Source: an uncultured Burkholderiales bacterium
GTDB taxonomy: Bacteria; Pseudomonadota; Gammaproteobacteria; Burkholderiales; Burkholderiaceae_E
Length of the DNA stretch: 11,891 nucleotides
Direction of reading: 5' to 3'
Assembly (NCBI GenBank): GCA_903923345.1
Contig: CAIXXI010000457.1
Coordinates: forward strand, 1 to 11,891
Shown here: piece by piece, positions 1 to 7,387 of the stretch
How the letters are laid out: every line of letters starts with the position of its first letter
Position numbering within the stretch: the first letter of the stretch is position 1
Notes under the pieces: model-generated
The model's input: the letters and a program-made list of their open reading frames with translations, nothing else
What the model was told of the DNA's origin: nothing
Databases searched by the model: none
Position numbers and translations under genes: made by a program

Positions 1-564
1 GGAACGCCGTCCTATGTACTCAGCGAGTACGAGCGTGGATTCCGCCAGAAGGGCAACAGCCTGTTCCGGCTCAACGACCCGGTGAATGACACCGCGGGCA
101 TCACGCGATGGGGCGAAGTCAGCAAGTTCAATGTCGACGCACTGACCTTCGGTTTCGAGGCGGCGCACTTCGATCCGGTGATCCTCGATTTCAGTGGCGA
201 GATCATCCGCAATCGCGGCTTCAATCTCGACGAAATTCGTGACCGGCTGCGCGGTGGCGAGATCACCCGAGGCACCTCAGGACAGCAATACCGCATCGGA
301 ATCGGTCATCGCACCGTTGCCAAACGCCACGACTGGCAGTCGAGCCTGACCTACCGCTATGTCGAAAAGGATGCCACGCTCGATGCGTTCACCGACCCGG
401 AGTGTGGACTCGGCGGCACTAATCTGCGCTGCGTCATCCTTGGGGTCAGCTATGGGCTGGATCGGAATGTGGCGGCAGGGTTCCGCTGGCTGTCCGCACG
501 ACAGATCGAAGGCCCTCAGTTCAAGGTCGACACGATTCAACTTGATCTGATCACGAGGTTCTGA
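1..564 (+). CDS. Putative outer-membrane porin (Porin_5-like), C-terminal part; gene enters from the left edge
   Basis: The frame is open from base 1, so the 5' part of this gene lies outside the window and 187 residues are visible. A GTG at 82 is in frame but is only an internal codon. The visible part alternates polar and hydrophobic residues, as beta-barrel strands do, and ends in Arg-Phe just before the TGA, the terminal aromatic used as a BAM recognition signal by outer-membrane barrels. The segment with a Tyr-Arg-Tyr strand, then DAFTD, a GG turn, an ILG strand and a final strand resembles, from memory, the C-terminus of the Porin_5 'putative porin' family. Two cysteines (codons at 403 and 430) flank the GG turn and could form a disulfide. 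The next gene starts 2 bases after the stop. The barrel class is likely; the transported substrate is unknown. Confidence 0.7.
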   Translation, partial: GTPSYVLSEYERGFRQKGNSLFRLNDPVNDTAGITRWGEVSKFNVDALTFGFEAAHFDPVILDFSGEIIRNRGFNLDEIRDRLRGGEITRGTSGQQYRIGIGHRTVAKRHDWQSSLTYRYVEKDATLDAFTDPECGLGGTNLRCVILGVSYGLDRNVAAGFRWLSARQIEGPQFKVDTIQLDLITRF

Positions 565-566
565 CG

Positions 567-1283
567 ATGAACCCAACTCAAATGGGCGCATTGCCCCTGG
601 CCGCACTCACGATTGCGATGAGCCTGCTGCTGAATTCGGGCGCCTCGGCTCAGCAGCAGGGATCGAAGAAGCAGGATCCGGCCGTGGCTCGACAGGCTGA
701 GGCCATTCGCAAGCTGCAGGCCTCCGAGGCGCAGCTCAAGGAGGCGAACCTCAAATTGACGCAGGAAAAAACAGCCGCCGATGAAGCCTTGGCCGTCGCG
801 CAAAAGGAGCGCGCCGCCGAGGCTGCCCGGATCAAGGCTGGGCAATCGCAACTGCAGGGGCTGCGTGCGCAGCTTGGATCACGCGATGAAGCCTTCTCCC
901 GTCTGGAGCGCGAACTCGAGCAGGCCCAACGTGAGAGTCGCGAACAGCGCGAGCGCCTGAACGGACTCGACAGAGAGCGCCAGGCACTGAGCGCGCGTGC
1001 GACGAAGGCGCAGGCTGATTTCGAACAGCAAGGCGGACTGCTGGCGCGTGCAAACGCTGAGAACAAGGATCAGGACGCTCGCCTGCGTGAGTGCCGCGGA
1101 CAAAATACCGCGTTGTCCGCCATTACCCATGACCTGCTCACTGCGATCGATCGCGCCGGCTTTGGCGACGCTTTGATCGGCGCAGAGCCGTTTTCGGGCT
1201 TCAAGCGGGTTCGAGTCGAAACACTGATTCAGGAATATCGCGACAAGGTCGACGATCGACGCGTCGAGCTCAATCCGCGCTGA
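567..1283 (+). CDS. Exported coiled-coil protein of unknown function
   Basis: This protein has 238 residues. The ATG at 567 has a GAGG at 555-558, 8 bases upstream. Residues 1-28 form a Sec signal peptide: a short n-region, a hydrophobic core around residues 8-22 and an Ala-Ser-Ala cleavage site before a Gln run. Residues about 35-175 are rich in Ala, Gln, Glu, Arg and Leu with heptad-like spacing and almost no Pro or Gly, so a long coiled coil is predicted. The last ~60 residues look globular and contain a single Cys, a helix with THDLL, and an EPFSG-type turn followed by a helix near the C-terminus. A similar 'EPF-G' ending occurs in coiled-coil proteins found beside porin and TonB genes, but I cannot name the family. 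It is tightly linked to the porin gene upstream, so a periplasmic role with that porin is the best guess. Confidence 0.75.
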   Translation: MNPTQMGALPLAALTIAMSLLLNSGASAQQQGSKKQDPAVARQAEAIRKLQASEAQLKEANLKLTQEKTAADEALAVAQKERAAEAARIKAGQSQLQGLRAQLGSRDEAFSRLERELEQAQRESREQRERLNGLDRERQALSARATKAQADFEQQGGLLARANAENKDQDARLRECRGQNTALSAITHDLLTAIDRAGFGDALIGAEPFSGFKRVRVETLIQEYRDKVDDRRVELNPR

Positions 1284-1290
1284 CGCCGCA

Positions 1291-1314
1291 CCGGTCGGGG
1301 TTTGAACCGGCCGG
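1291..1314 (+). terminator. GC-rich hairpin after the coiled-coil gene, possible terminator
   Basis: An 8-bp stem (1291-1298 paired with 1307-1314, one G-U pair, the rest Watson-Crick) closes an 8-base loop. It starts 7 bases after the stop of the coiled-coil gene and sits between two functionally different gene groups. No T-run follows, so it may work with Rho, protect the mRNA 3' end or only attenuate read-through into the EPS operon. Confidence 0.45.
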
Positions 1315-1462
1315 ACATCTGGCTTAGTCCTAACGGTTCAACGCAAGCCCCGCAACCATCCTGACGACGCCTTTCGGTCACAGCGAGGCAATCGTGTGGA
1401 CCGATCCTGATCGCTTCCGGCTCGCTCCGTTCACGCTCCCAATTCAACCGAAAGGCAGGCAG
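1315..1462 (+). promoter_or_regulatory. Presumed leader and promoter region of the EPS operon (no defined site seen)
   Basis: This is the only sizeable non-coding stretch before the EPS genes, so the operon promoter should lie here or in the preceding coding sequence. I looked for sigma-54 elements (TGGC at -24, TTGC at -12), because EPS and PEP-CTERM regulons in related bacteria often use them. I found only GG-N10-GC coincidences (1335-1348 and 1376-1389) that lack the rest of the consensus. No clear sigma-70 pair or known riboswitch core was recognised. An AAAGGCAGG stretch at 1451-1459 is a plausible ribosome binding site for the ATG at 1463. Confidence 0.3.
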
Positions 1463-2464
1463 ATGAAGCCCGTTCTGCAGGGGATCATGTCCCCGCTTCG
1501 CATTGCATCCCTCCTGATGACATCCGTGCTGTGCGCGTGTGGCGGTACAGATTCCTCGGCTTCCAAACAGGCTGTCGCCCGTGTGAACGACAAGGAAATT
1601 TCCGTTCACCAGATCAACTTCGTGGCGCAGAAACTGCCCGCTAATCTGCCCGCAGAGCGGATCTCAGAGGCGCGTAAATCGATCCTCAAGGGACTTGTTG
1701 AGCAAGAGACGCTCGTTCAGTACGCCACCGAGAGCAAGCTCGATCGCGACGCGCAGGTGATGCAACAGCTTGATTCGGCGCGTCGCGAAATACTGGCCAG
1801 GGCTGCTATTGAGCGCATGGGTGCTCAGGGCGCCAAGCCCACGCCGGAGGAGGTGCGAGCCTTCTACGACTCGAATCCGGAACTGTTTCGCAAGCGCCGT
1901 GTCTATCGCTTCGATGAAATCGTGCTGCCCGGTACGCCAGTCGACTGGAATGAACTGGAGAAGCGACTCGCCAATGTCCGCTCTTTGCGCGAGGTCGATA
2001 CCCTGCTGCGTTCACGCGGCATCGACGCCCCGGTCGCACAAGGTGTGAGCCGAACGACAGAAAGCCTGCCGATGGCGGCACTGCCCGAATTCCTGAAGCG
2101 CCGTCAGGGCGAAATCGTCATCTGGCGTCAGCCGCCGAGAATCGTGATCGCCCAGCTCACCGACATCAAGGAATCACCTGTCGACTCAACTCAGGCGGTT
2201 CCGGTCATCGAGCAATTCCTGGCCACTCGCAAGCGCCAGGAAATGATCAACGCCGAAGTAAAGCGACTCAACGAAGCCGCGAAGGTTTCGTACTACGGCG
2301 AGTTCGCCCAGGACGCCAAGCTTGAAAAAACCGGCTCCGATGCAAGCGGCGCTTCAAGCCCGGCAGTGGCTTCCAGCACACAGACCGACGGCCTGACATC
2401 GCTCAAGAGCGGTTCGACAGCAGATGCTCAGTCGCTGGCGCGCGGAATCGCAGGCCTCAAATGA
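1463..2464 (+). CDS. epsD: EpsD-family peptidyl-prolyl isomerase-like lipoprotein of EPS export
   Basis: This protein has 333 residues. The ATG at 1463 was chosen over the in-frame GTG at 1394 because it has a purine-rich Shine-Dalgarno just upstream and puts a lipoprotein signal at the N-terminus: hydrophobic residues 14-23, then a lipobox Leu23-Cys24-Ala25 before Cys26 and a Gly-Gly-Thr linker. Residues about 37-135 are helical and SurA/PpiD-like (VARVNDKEIS start, then Glu/Arg-rich helices). Residues about 145-235 occupy the place of a parvulin domain but keep little of its active-site signature. The last ~45 residues are rich in Ser, Thr, Ala and Gly and probably disordered. EpsD is a standard member of exosortase-B EPS loci, inferred to help fold or assemble envelope proteins of the export machine. 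Its stop overlaps the ATG at 2461 upstream of epsE. The family call is fairly sure; enzyme activity is doubtful. Confidence 0.8.
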   Translation: MKPVLQGIMSPLRIASLLMTSVLCACGGTDSSASKQAVARVNDKEISVHQINFVAQKLPANLPAERISEARKSILKGLVEQETLVQYATESKLDRDAQVMQQLDSARREILARAAIERMGAQGAKPTPEEVRAFYDSNPELFRKRRVYRFDEIVLPGTPVDWNELEKRLANVRSLREVDTLLRSRGIDAPVAQGVSRTTESLPMAALPEFLKRRQGEIVIWRQPPRIVIAQLTDIKESPVDSTQAVPVIEQFLATRKRQEMINAEVKRLNEAAKVSYYGEFAQDAKLEKTGSDASGASSPAVASSTQTDGLTSLKSGSTADAQSLARGIAGLK

Positions 2465-2473
2465 CAGTGCTAC

Positions 2474-2478
2474 GGGAG
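2474..2478 (+). promoter_or_regulatory. Ribosome binding site that decides the epsE start
   Basis: GGGAG lies 6 bases before the ATG at 2485. The in-frame ATG at 2461, which overlaps the epsD stop, has no comparable site and would add 8 polar residues ahead of the signal peptide. The site therefore favours 2485 as the start. Confidence 0.6.
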
Positions 2479-2484
2479 TCGTCC

Positions 2485-3300
2485 ATGTTCAGCCTCGCAC
2501 GTTCCCTGCTCAATGCCGTGCTGTTCGTCTGGGCCGCGTTTCTTCATGGTCCGTCACTGGCGAATTCGCCGTCATCCGACTACCCCCTGGGAGCGGGCGA
2601 TGTGGTCCGTATCCAGGTGTTTCAGAGTCCCGACATGACCACCGAAGCCCGTATCTCGGAGGCTGGTGAACTGTCATTCCCGTTGATTGGTGCAGTGCGA
2701 GTGGGTGGGCTCACACCGGGTCAAGCCGAGACGCTGATCGCGAGCCGTCTGAAGGACGGAGGCTTCATGCAACGCGCCCAGGTCACCTTGAATGTGACCC
2801 AGTATCGAAGCCAGCAGGTTTCGGTTCTTGGCAGTGTTGGCCGCCCGGGCCGGTTTCCGCTGGAGCAGCGCGGGACTCGCCTGACCGAAGTCCTGGCCAC
2901 TGCTGGCGGCATCCTGCCGAGCGGCGCCGACACGGTGATTCTGGTTCGGCGAGAGGGCGGCAAGACTTCGCGCATGGAAATTGATCTGCCCAGCCTGTAC
3001 CTCAACGGGCAGACCGACCGTGACATCGAGGTCAAAGGCGGTGATTCGCTCTATGTCCATCGAGCGCCGTACTACTACGTGTTTGGTCAGGTGCAAAGGC
3101 CCGGCCAGTTCACGCTCGAGCGCGAGATGAACGTGCGTCAGGCTCTGGCCAAGGGTGGAGGCTTCACGATGCGAGCGAAAGAGAACGCGGTGGTCGTGCA
3201 GCGGCGTGATGCCACCGGGAAGATGGTCGAGTCGACGGTCGGCCTGGATGATCCAGTGCGCGCCGACGACCAGATCTATGTGCGCGAGAGCCTGTTCTGA
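2485..3300 (+). CDS. epsE: EpsE, Wza-type polysaccharide export protein
   Basis: This protein has 271 residues from the ATG at 2485 (279 if 2461 is used). Residues 1-26 form a Sec signal peptide ending in Ser-Leu-Ala. Residues about 33-107 are the Poly_export domain, with the typical YPLGAGDVVRI opening, ISEAGELSFPLIG and the GLTPGQAE helix. Two SLBB-type segments follow, about 111-193 (VLGSVGRPGRFPL) and about 197-268 (VFGQVQRPGQFTL). The protein contains no cysteine, so it is not a lipoprotein as E. coli Wza is, and it ends directly after the second SLBB domain without the C-terminal amphipathic helix that forms Wza's outer-membrane pore. It probably forms a periplasmic ring between EpsF in the inner membrane and a separate outer-membrane barrel, for which EpsL, encoded two genes on, is the obvious candidate. 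The family call is secure. Confidence 0.93.
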   Translation: MFSLARSLLNAVLFVWAAFLHGPSLANSPSSDYPLGAGDVVRIQVFQSPDMTTEARISEAGELSFPLIGAVRVGGLTPGQAETLIASRLKDGGFMQRAQVTLNVTQYRSQQVSVLGSVGRPGRFPLEQRGTRLTEVLATAGGILPSGADTVILVRREGGKTSRMEIDLPSLYLNGQTDRDIEVKGGDSLYVHRAPYYYVFGQVQRPGQFTLEREMNVRQALAKGGGFTMRAKENAVVVQRRDATGKMVESTVGLDDPVRADDQIYVRESLF

Positions 3301-3347
3301 TCGGTCCGGCACAACGTCCACCACGACACTGACCCTGAAATCGATCC

Positions 3348-4733
3348 ATGGACACGGCCATCAAGGCATTGCCGATCAGCCATTCGAGCCGCTCCCTTTC
3401 GGATGCCGTGTGTGCTCTGGTCGAGCCGGGCATTGCGGTTGCAGTGCTGTTCGGATGCATTCGCACGCATGGTGGCCGGTTCGAAGGCCCTGCTTTCATC
3501 CTCGCCCTACTGGTCTTCGCACTGACGTTTCCGAGTCGCACCAATGCGTTTGACCGGCGCAGAGCGCTGATACGCGAAGTCTTCTCGACCTGGGCGCTGG
3601 TTTGCTTCGCGCTGCTTTTCTTTGGTTATGCGGGTCGCATGCTGGGTCACTTCGACCCCAGGGCCATGGCGTCCTGGGCGCTCATCACGCCCTTTGCCAC
3701 CGTAGGAGCCCATTACGGGCTCGCCAGATTCGTCCGGGCGATGGCGTCGGACCGGGCTCGTCGCGTGATCGTCGTCGGCGTGAATCCGCTGGCCCGTTCG
3801 CTGGTCTCGACAATGTCCCGCTCACGCCATTTGGGCCTCGAGTTCGCAGGCTTTGTCGATGACCGTGACCCAGAGCGCCTTGACCCAGCGCGCCCTCCGT
3901 CACTGTGCGGGCGTGTCGCCGACCTGTCGGAAGCGGTCCGTAACAAGGGCGCCGATGTGGTCTACATCACGCTGCCGATGTCGAGCCATCCCCGAATCAT
4001 GAGCATGCTCGATGGCCTGCGTGATACGACGGCCTCGATCTACTTCGTGCCGGACGTGACGATGTTCGACCTGATCCAGGCCCGGGTCGACGATGTCGAT
4101 GGCATTCCGGTACTCGCGGTGTGCGAGACGCCCTTTCAGGGGGTTGCCGGGACCACCAAACGCCTGATCGACATCGTTGTGTCCGCATCGGCGCTGCTCG
4201 CTTTGCTGCCAGTCATGGCGCTGGTCGCGTTGATCATCCGGATCGAGTCGCCCGGACCCGTGATCTTTCGGCAGCGACGCTACGGCCTGGACGGCCGTGA
4301 CATCGTGGTCTGGAAATTTCGCTCGATGACCGTCACCGAGGACGGCGCGACTCAGTACCGACAGGTGGTCAGAGGGGATACCCGTGTGACGCGAGTCGGG
4401 AGGATCATCCGGGCGACATCGATCGACGAACTGCCCCAACTCGTCAACGTTCTGCAGGGCCGCATGTCGCTCGTGGGACCGAGGCCTCATGCAGTGGCGG
4501 TCAACGAGCGCTATCGCAAGCTGATCTCCGGCTACATGGTTCGCCACAAGGTTCGACCCGGCATCACCGGATGGGCTCAGGTCAATGGCTTTCGAGGCGG
4601 TGATGACATCGATCAGATGCGCAAGCGCATCGAGTACGACCTCGAATACCTGCGCAACTGGTCTCTGCGGCTCGACCTCAAGATCATGCTCAGAACCGTC
4701 TTGCTGATTTTGCGCGATGCCAAGGCCTTCTGA
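3348..4733 (+). CDS. epsB: EpsB, undecaprenyl-phosphate sugar-1-phosphate transferase
   Basis: This 461-residue protein has the WcaJ/EpsB-type layout. Several hydrophobic segments (about 22-38, 46-62, 80-98 and 108-124) form the N-terminal membrane part. Residues about 136-260 are a soluble Rossmann-like CoA-binding domain opening with VIVVGVNPLAR. A re-entrant or membrane helix at about 272-297 leads into the catalytic Bac_transf domain at about 298-461. Catalytic-domain motifs seen are KFRSM (323-327), the Asp360-Glu361 dyad of IDELPQL, SLVGPRP (374-380) and RPGITGWAQVNG (403-414). The family moves a sugar 1-phosphate, often glucose or galactose, from a UDP-sugar to undecaprenyl phosphate, the first membrane step of repeat-unit assembly. 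The exact sugar cannot be told. No good Shine-Dalgarno precedes the ATG, and there are 47 bases after epsE. The length is normal for the family. Confidence 0.95.
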   Translation: MDTAIKALPISHSSRSLSDAVCALVEPGIAVAVLFGCIRTHGGRFEGPAFILALLVFALTFPSRTNAFDRRRALIREVFSTWALVCFALLFFGYAGRMLGHFDPRAMASWALITPFATVGAHYGLARFVRAMASDRARRVIVVGVNPLARSLVSTMSRSRHLGLEFAGFVDDRDPERLDPARPPSLCGRVADLSEAVRNKGADVVYITLPMSSHPRIMSMLDGLRDTTASIYFVPDVTMFDLIQARVDDVDGIPVLAVCETPFQGVAGTTKRLIDIVVSASALLALLPVMALVALIIRIESPGPVIFRQRRYGLDGRDIVVWKFRSMTVTEDGATQYRQVVRGDTRVTRVGRIIRATSIDELPQLVNVLQGRMSLVGPRPHAVAVNERYRKLISGYMVRHKVRPGITGWAQVNGFRGGDDIDQMRKRIEYDLEYLRNWSLRLDLKIMLRTVLLILRDAKAF

Positions 4734-4752
4734 ATCATGCTGGCCTTGCCAG

Positions 4753-5958
4753 ATGCGACCGCTGCTGCATTCGGTTTTCGTCCGGGTATGGCTGATCTGC
4801 CTGGGCTGCCTGATTGGAATGCCAGCGATGGCGATTGAAGGCGATGACCTCCTGGTCCGAGTGTCCACTGGCTTGCAATATGAGTCGAACCTGTTTCGCT
4901 TGCCGGAAGATGCAGTGGTCCCGGGCCTTGAGAGCCGCTCGGACCTGATCGCCGTCACCAGTGTGGGTTTTGCGTTCGAGCGCCCATGGTCAGCGCAAGT
5001 GTTCCGGGCATCGATGTCCGTCGTCGATCGGCACTACGCAGACTACTCGCAGCTCAACGGCCTTGATCACGACATCCTGCTGGGTTGGCGCCTGCTCCAT
5101 CGCGACCGTGACTCATTCGACCTCACCGTGAACCAGTCACGTCAGACGCTGGGCTTTGCCGATGCGCGTGTGCCCGGACGCCCGATCGTCGACACCTTTG
5201 CGATTCGAGCGGGCGGCGCATTCGAATTTGTGCCGAGATGGTCTGCCCTGGCTGGCATTGGATTCATCAGCACCGACAACAGTCCCCCATCGCGCAGTGT
5301 GCTCGATTACGAGCTGAACTATTTCGAGACGGGTGTCCGCTACGACTGGCGCACCGGCAGTGTCTTCGATTTTGTGTGGCGACGACAGTCGGCCGAGTTC
5401 GCTCAGCCTGCCGCCGGAACCAGTCTGGTCAACAACGGCTACGACGAAGACCTCGTCGGTGTTCGCATGACCTGGCAGCTGACCGAGGCGACCCAGGTGT
5501 CAGGGCGCCTCGGCATCCAGCATCGGGATTACCGTGCGCCAGCCTTGAAATCGCAGACCGGCCCTGGAGCGAACCTGTCCTTGGTCTGGCAACCGCGTGG
5601 CGCCTGGCGCGTCGATGCATCGATTCGAAGCGAGCTGTCGGCGGCGGCCGAAATCAATGCCAGTTATGCGCAGCTCAACGGCATCAATGTCACAGCGACC
5701 TGGTTGCCCACTGCAAAGACCCAGGTTCGAGTGGGCTTCGACGTGCTCGACCGCGCATTCCAGCAGACCGCTGCGGCATCCCTGGTTGGGCCGGCCCGTC
5801 ACGACCTGATCGGTGCGGTCTATGCCGGGGTATCGGTCCAACCCTGGAGAACGGTTCAGGTTTCTGCCGACTGGCGTTTCGAGCGACGCGACTCGAACCA
5901 GGATGCTTTTGATTACCGGGCGAACTCCGTGTTCGTGCGAATAGGAGTGGTGTTCTGA
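4753..5958 (+). CDS. epsL: EpsL, exosortase-B-associated outer-membrane beta-barrel of EPS export
   Basis: This protein has 401 residues from the ATG at 4753. The frame also offers an ATG at 4717 inside epsB, which would add 12 residues (413 in all). The later ATG gives a clean Sec signal peptide (Arg2, hydrophobic core about 7-22, Ala-Met-Ala cleavage after residue 27), though neither start has a strong Shine-Dalgarno. The mature protein opens with a short acidic stretch and the GLQYESNLFRLP segment typical of EpsL. It continues as alternating amphipathic strands rich in Trp, Tyr and Arg (FDFVWRRQS, RVGFDVLDRAF, SADWRFERR) and ends in Val-Phe before the TGA, as expected for a BAM-assembled barrel. 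EpsL proteins are conserved in XrtB EPS loci between epsB and epsF, as here. It probably provides the outer-membrane pore for the polymer, which is inference. Confidence 0.85.
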   Translation: MRPLLHSVFVRVWLICLGCLIGMPAMAIEGDDLLVRVSTGLQYESNLFRLPEDAVVPGLESRSDLIAVTSVGFAFERPWSAQVFRASMSVVDRHYADYSQLNGLDHDILLGWRLLHRDRDSFDLTVNQSRQTLGFADARVPGRPIVDTFAIRAGGAFEFVPRWSALAGIGFISTDNSPPSRSVLDYELNYFETGVRYDWRTGSVFDFVWRRQSAEFAQPAAGTSLVNNGYDEDLVGVRMTWQLTEATQVSGRLGIQHRDYRAPALKSQTGPGANLSLVWQPRGAWRVDASIRSELSAAAEINASYAQLNGINVTATWLPTAKTQVRVGFDVLDRAFQQTAAASLVGPARHDLIGAVYAGVSVQPWRTVQVSADWRFERRDSNQDAFDYRANSVFVRIGVVF

Positions 5959-5960
5959 TC

Positions 5961-7367
5961 ATGGCTCTCAATCAATTTTTCCGAATTCTCCGTGCACGGC
6001 TGTGGCTGTTCCTGCTGGTGCTGCTGCTGAGTCTTGCAACCGGGATCATCGGCACGATGCTGTGGCCCAAGAAGTACACAGCGTCCACGCATGTCCTCGT
6101 CGACATGAAGATCAACGACCCAGTGACGGGACTGCCCACCGGATTGCAGGGAGCCGCCAGTTACCTGGCTACGGAAATTGACGTGATCCGAAGCCAGAAG
6201 GTTGCGATGAGGGTGGTTGACTCACTCAAGCTGGTGCAGAACCCCGAGTTGCGCCAGGAGCATGCTCGCAGCGCTTCAAGCACGCCAATCAGGGAGTGGA
6301 TCGCCGATTTGCTGATCGACCAGCTCAAGGTCAAGCCGTCTCGCGACTCATCGGTTCTGCAGATCAGCTTTGCCGGCCTTGAGCCGAAATTCGCAGCAGA
6401 GGTCGCCAATACTTTTGCCAAGGCCTACATCGACACGAACCTGGATCTGCGTGTTGACCCGGCCCGTCAGCAATCGGCCTGGTATGACGAGCGGGCTGCA
6501 AAGATGCGGGCAGACCTGGACGCAGCGCAGACCCGCCTTGGCGACTACCAGCGCGAGACCCGAATCGTGTCGCTCGACGAGCGCCTTGATGTCGAAAGTG
6601 CGCGCCTGCAGGACCTCTCGAGCCAGCTCGTGTCGCTTCAGGCGCTGTCTTCTGAAGCCGATCGCCGTGCCGCGATCGCGGCACGGGCAGCCAAGGGCGG
6701 GACGAGCAGCCTGTCCGAGTTGCCAGACGTCCAGCAAAGCAGCCTGCTGCAGTCCATGAAGGCAGAGCTCAGCCGCCTTGAAGGGCGCAGATCGGATGTT
6801 CGTGCAAACCTCGGCGCGAATCACCCGGACAATCTCAAGCTCAACGAGGAAATCGATTCACTGCGCCAGCGTATCGATCGCGAAATGGTCAATGTGACCC
6901 AGGCCTTGAGCCGAACCAGTGAGTTGAATCGGCAGCGCGCCAATGATCTGCGCGACTCGCTCGAGGCTCAGCGTGCCAAGGTCATTTCACTGAAGTCCAA
7001 GAGAGACCAGTTCACGGTCCTGACCCGCGACGTCGAGGTCGCTCAGCGCGCCTTCGACGAGGTGGCGCAGCGCTCGAACAAGATCGGCCTGGAGAGCCAG
7101 TTGCGCCAGACCAATGTCTCGATCCTGGACCCGGCTGTTGCGCCAGCAAAGCCGTCTTCGCCGCTGATGATCGTCAACCTGATCGCTTCATTGGTGCTCG
7201 GCACCTTGGCTGCCCTGGCGGCCGTGCTGGCGGCGGAGCTGCCGAATCGCCGGATTCATTCAGCGGCTGATGCCCTCGAGATCGCGGGCGTGCCATTGCT
7301 GGGTGCGGTTGGAAACCGCAAAAAACTTTTCTCGCGCAAGCCGGTTCCGGCCCTCGCGAGCTACTGA
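5961..7367 (+). CDS. epsF: EpsF, Wzz/GumC-type chain-length determinant (polysaccharide co-polymerase)
   Basis: This 468-residue inner-membrane protein starts 2 bases after the epsL stop. An AGGAG at 5943-5947 is 13 bases upstream, a little far. A first membrane helix (about 14-34) is followed by the Wzz domain opening with YTASTHVLVD. A long periplasmic coiled-coil region spans about 170-380 and includes the LGANHPD segment (284-290) typical of the EpsF/GumC group. The Pro-rich Wzz signature before the second membrane helix is at about 391-401, and that helix at about 402-425. The short cytoplasmic tail carries a VPLLG segment as in Wzc-type proteins but no kinase domain, which is encoded separately by epsG. 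The protein is expected to form a periplasmic oligomer that sets chain length and docks with EpsE. A 22-bp perfect palindrome lies inside the coding sequence (6665-6686). Confidence 0.93.
   Translation: MALNQFFRILRARLWLFLLVLLLSLATGIIGTMLWPKKYTASTHVLVDMKINDPVTGLPTGLQGAASYLATEIDVIRSQKVAMRVVDSLKLVQNPELRQEHARSASSTPIREWIADLLIDQLKVKPSRDSSVLQISFAGLEPKFAAEVANTFAKAYIDTNLDLRVDPARQQSAWYDERAAKMRADLDAAQTRLGDYQRETRIVSLDERLDVESARLQDLSSQLVSLQALSSEADRRAAIAARAAKGGTSSLSELPDVQQSSLLQSMKAELSRLEGRRSDVRANLGANHPDNLKLNEEIDSLRQRIDREMVNVTQALSRTSELNRQRANDLRDSLEAQRAKVISLKSKRDQFTVLTRDVEVAQRAFDEVAQRSNKIGLESQLRQTNVSILDPAVAPAKPSSPLMIVNLIASLVLGTLAALAAVLAAELPNRRIHSAADALEIAGVPLLGAVGNRKKLFSRKPVPALASY
6665..6686. repeat. 22-bp perfect palindrome inside epsF
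   Basis: Every base from 6665 to 6686 pairs with its mirror position. The centre is GCGATCGC (6672-6679) and the next bases out no longer pair. It encodes Arg and Ala codons around residues 236-242 of EpsF. It could fold as an 11-bp-arm hairpin in mRNA, with a small loop taken from the centre, or bind a dimeric protein. Chance in a GC-rich Ala/Arg stretch is possible. Confidence 0.75.
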
Positions 7368-7387
7368 CCCGCCCACGGAGACACGAG

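Noticed and set aside
82..84. GTG at 82 as the start of the first gene
   Set aside because: The same frame is open back to base 1 with barrel-like sequence, so this is an internal Val codon of a gene cut by the window edge.
1335..1389. Sigma-54 promoter candidates (GG-N10-GC at 1335-1348 and 1376-1389)
   Set aside because: Only the GG and GC dinucleotides match; the rest of the TGGCAC and TTGC consensus is absent at both places, as expected by chance in GC-rich DNA.
1394..1462. In-frame GTG at 1394 as the start of epsD
   Set aside because: It would place 23 residues ahead of the lipoprotein signal and lacks a ribosome binding site; the ATG at 1463 has one and puts the signal at the N-terminus.
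3900..4958. 352-codon open frame on the minus strand opposite epsB and the start of epsL
   Set aside because: It lies wholly antisense to genes with clear catalytic motifs, has no recognisable domain, and is rich in Arg, Asp, His and Gln as expected from the complement of GC-rich coding sequence.
5238..5912. 224-codon + strand open frame inside epsL in another frame
   Set aside because: It is fully nested in epsL, which has a signal peptide and a barrel C-terminus; the alternative product is Cys/Arg-rich and featureless.
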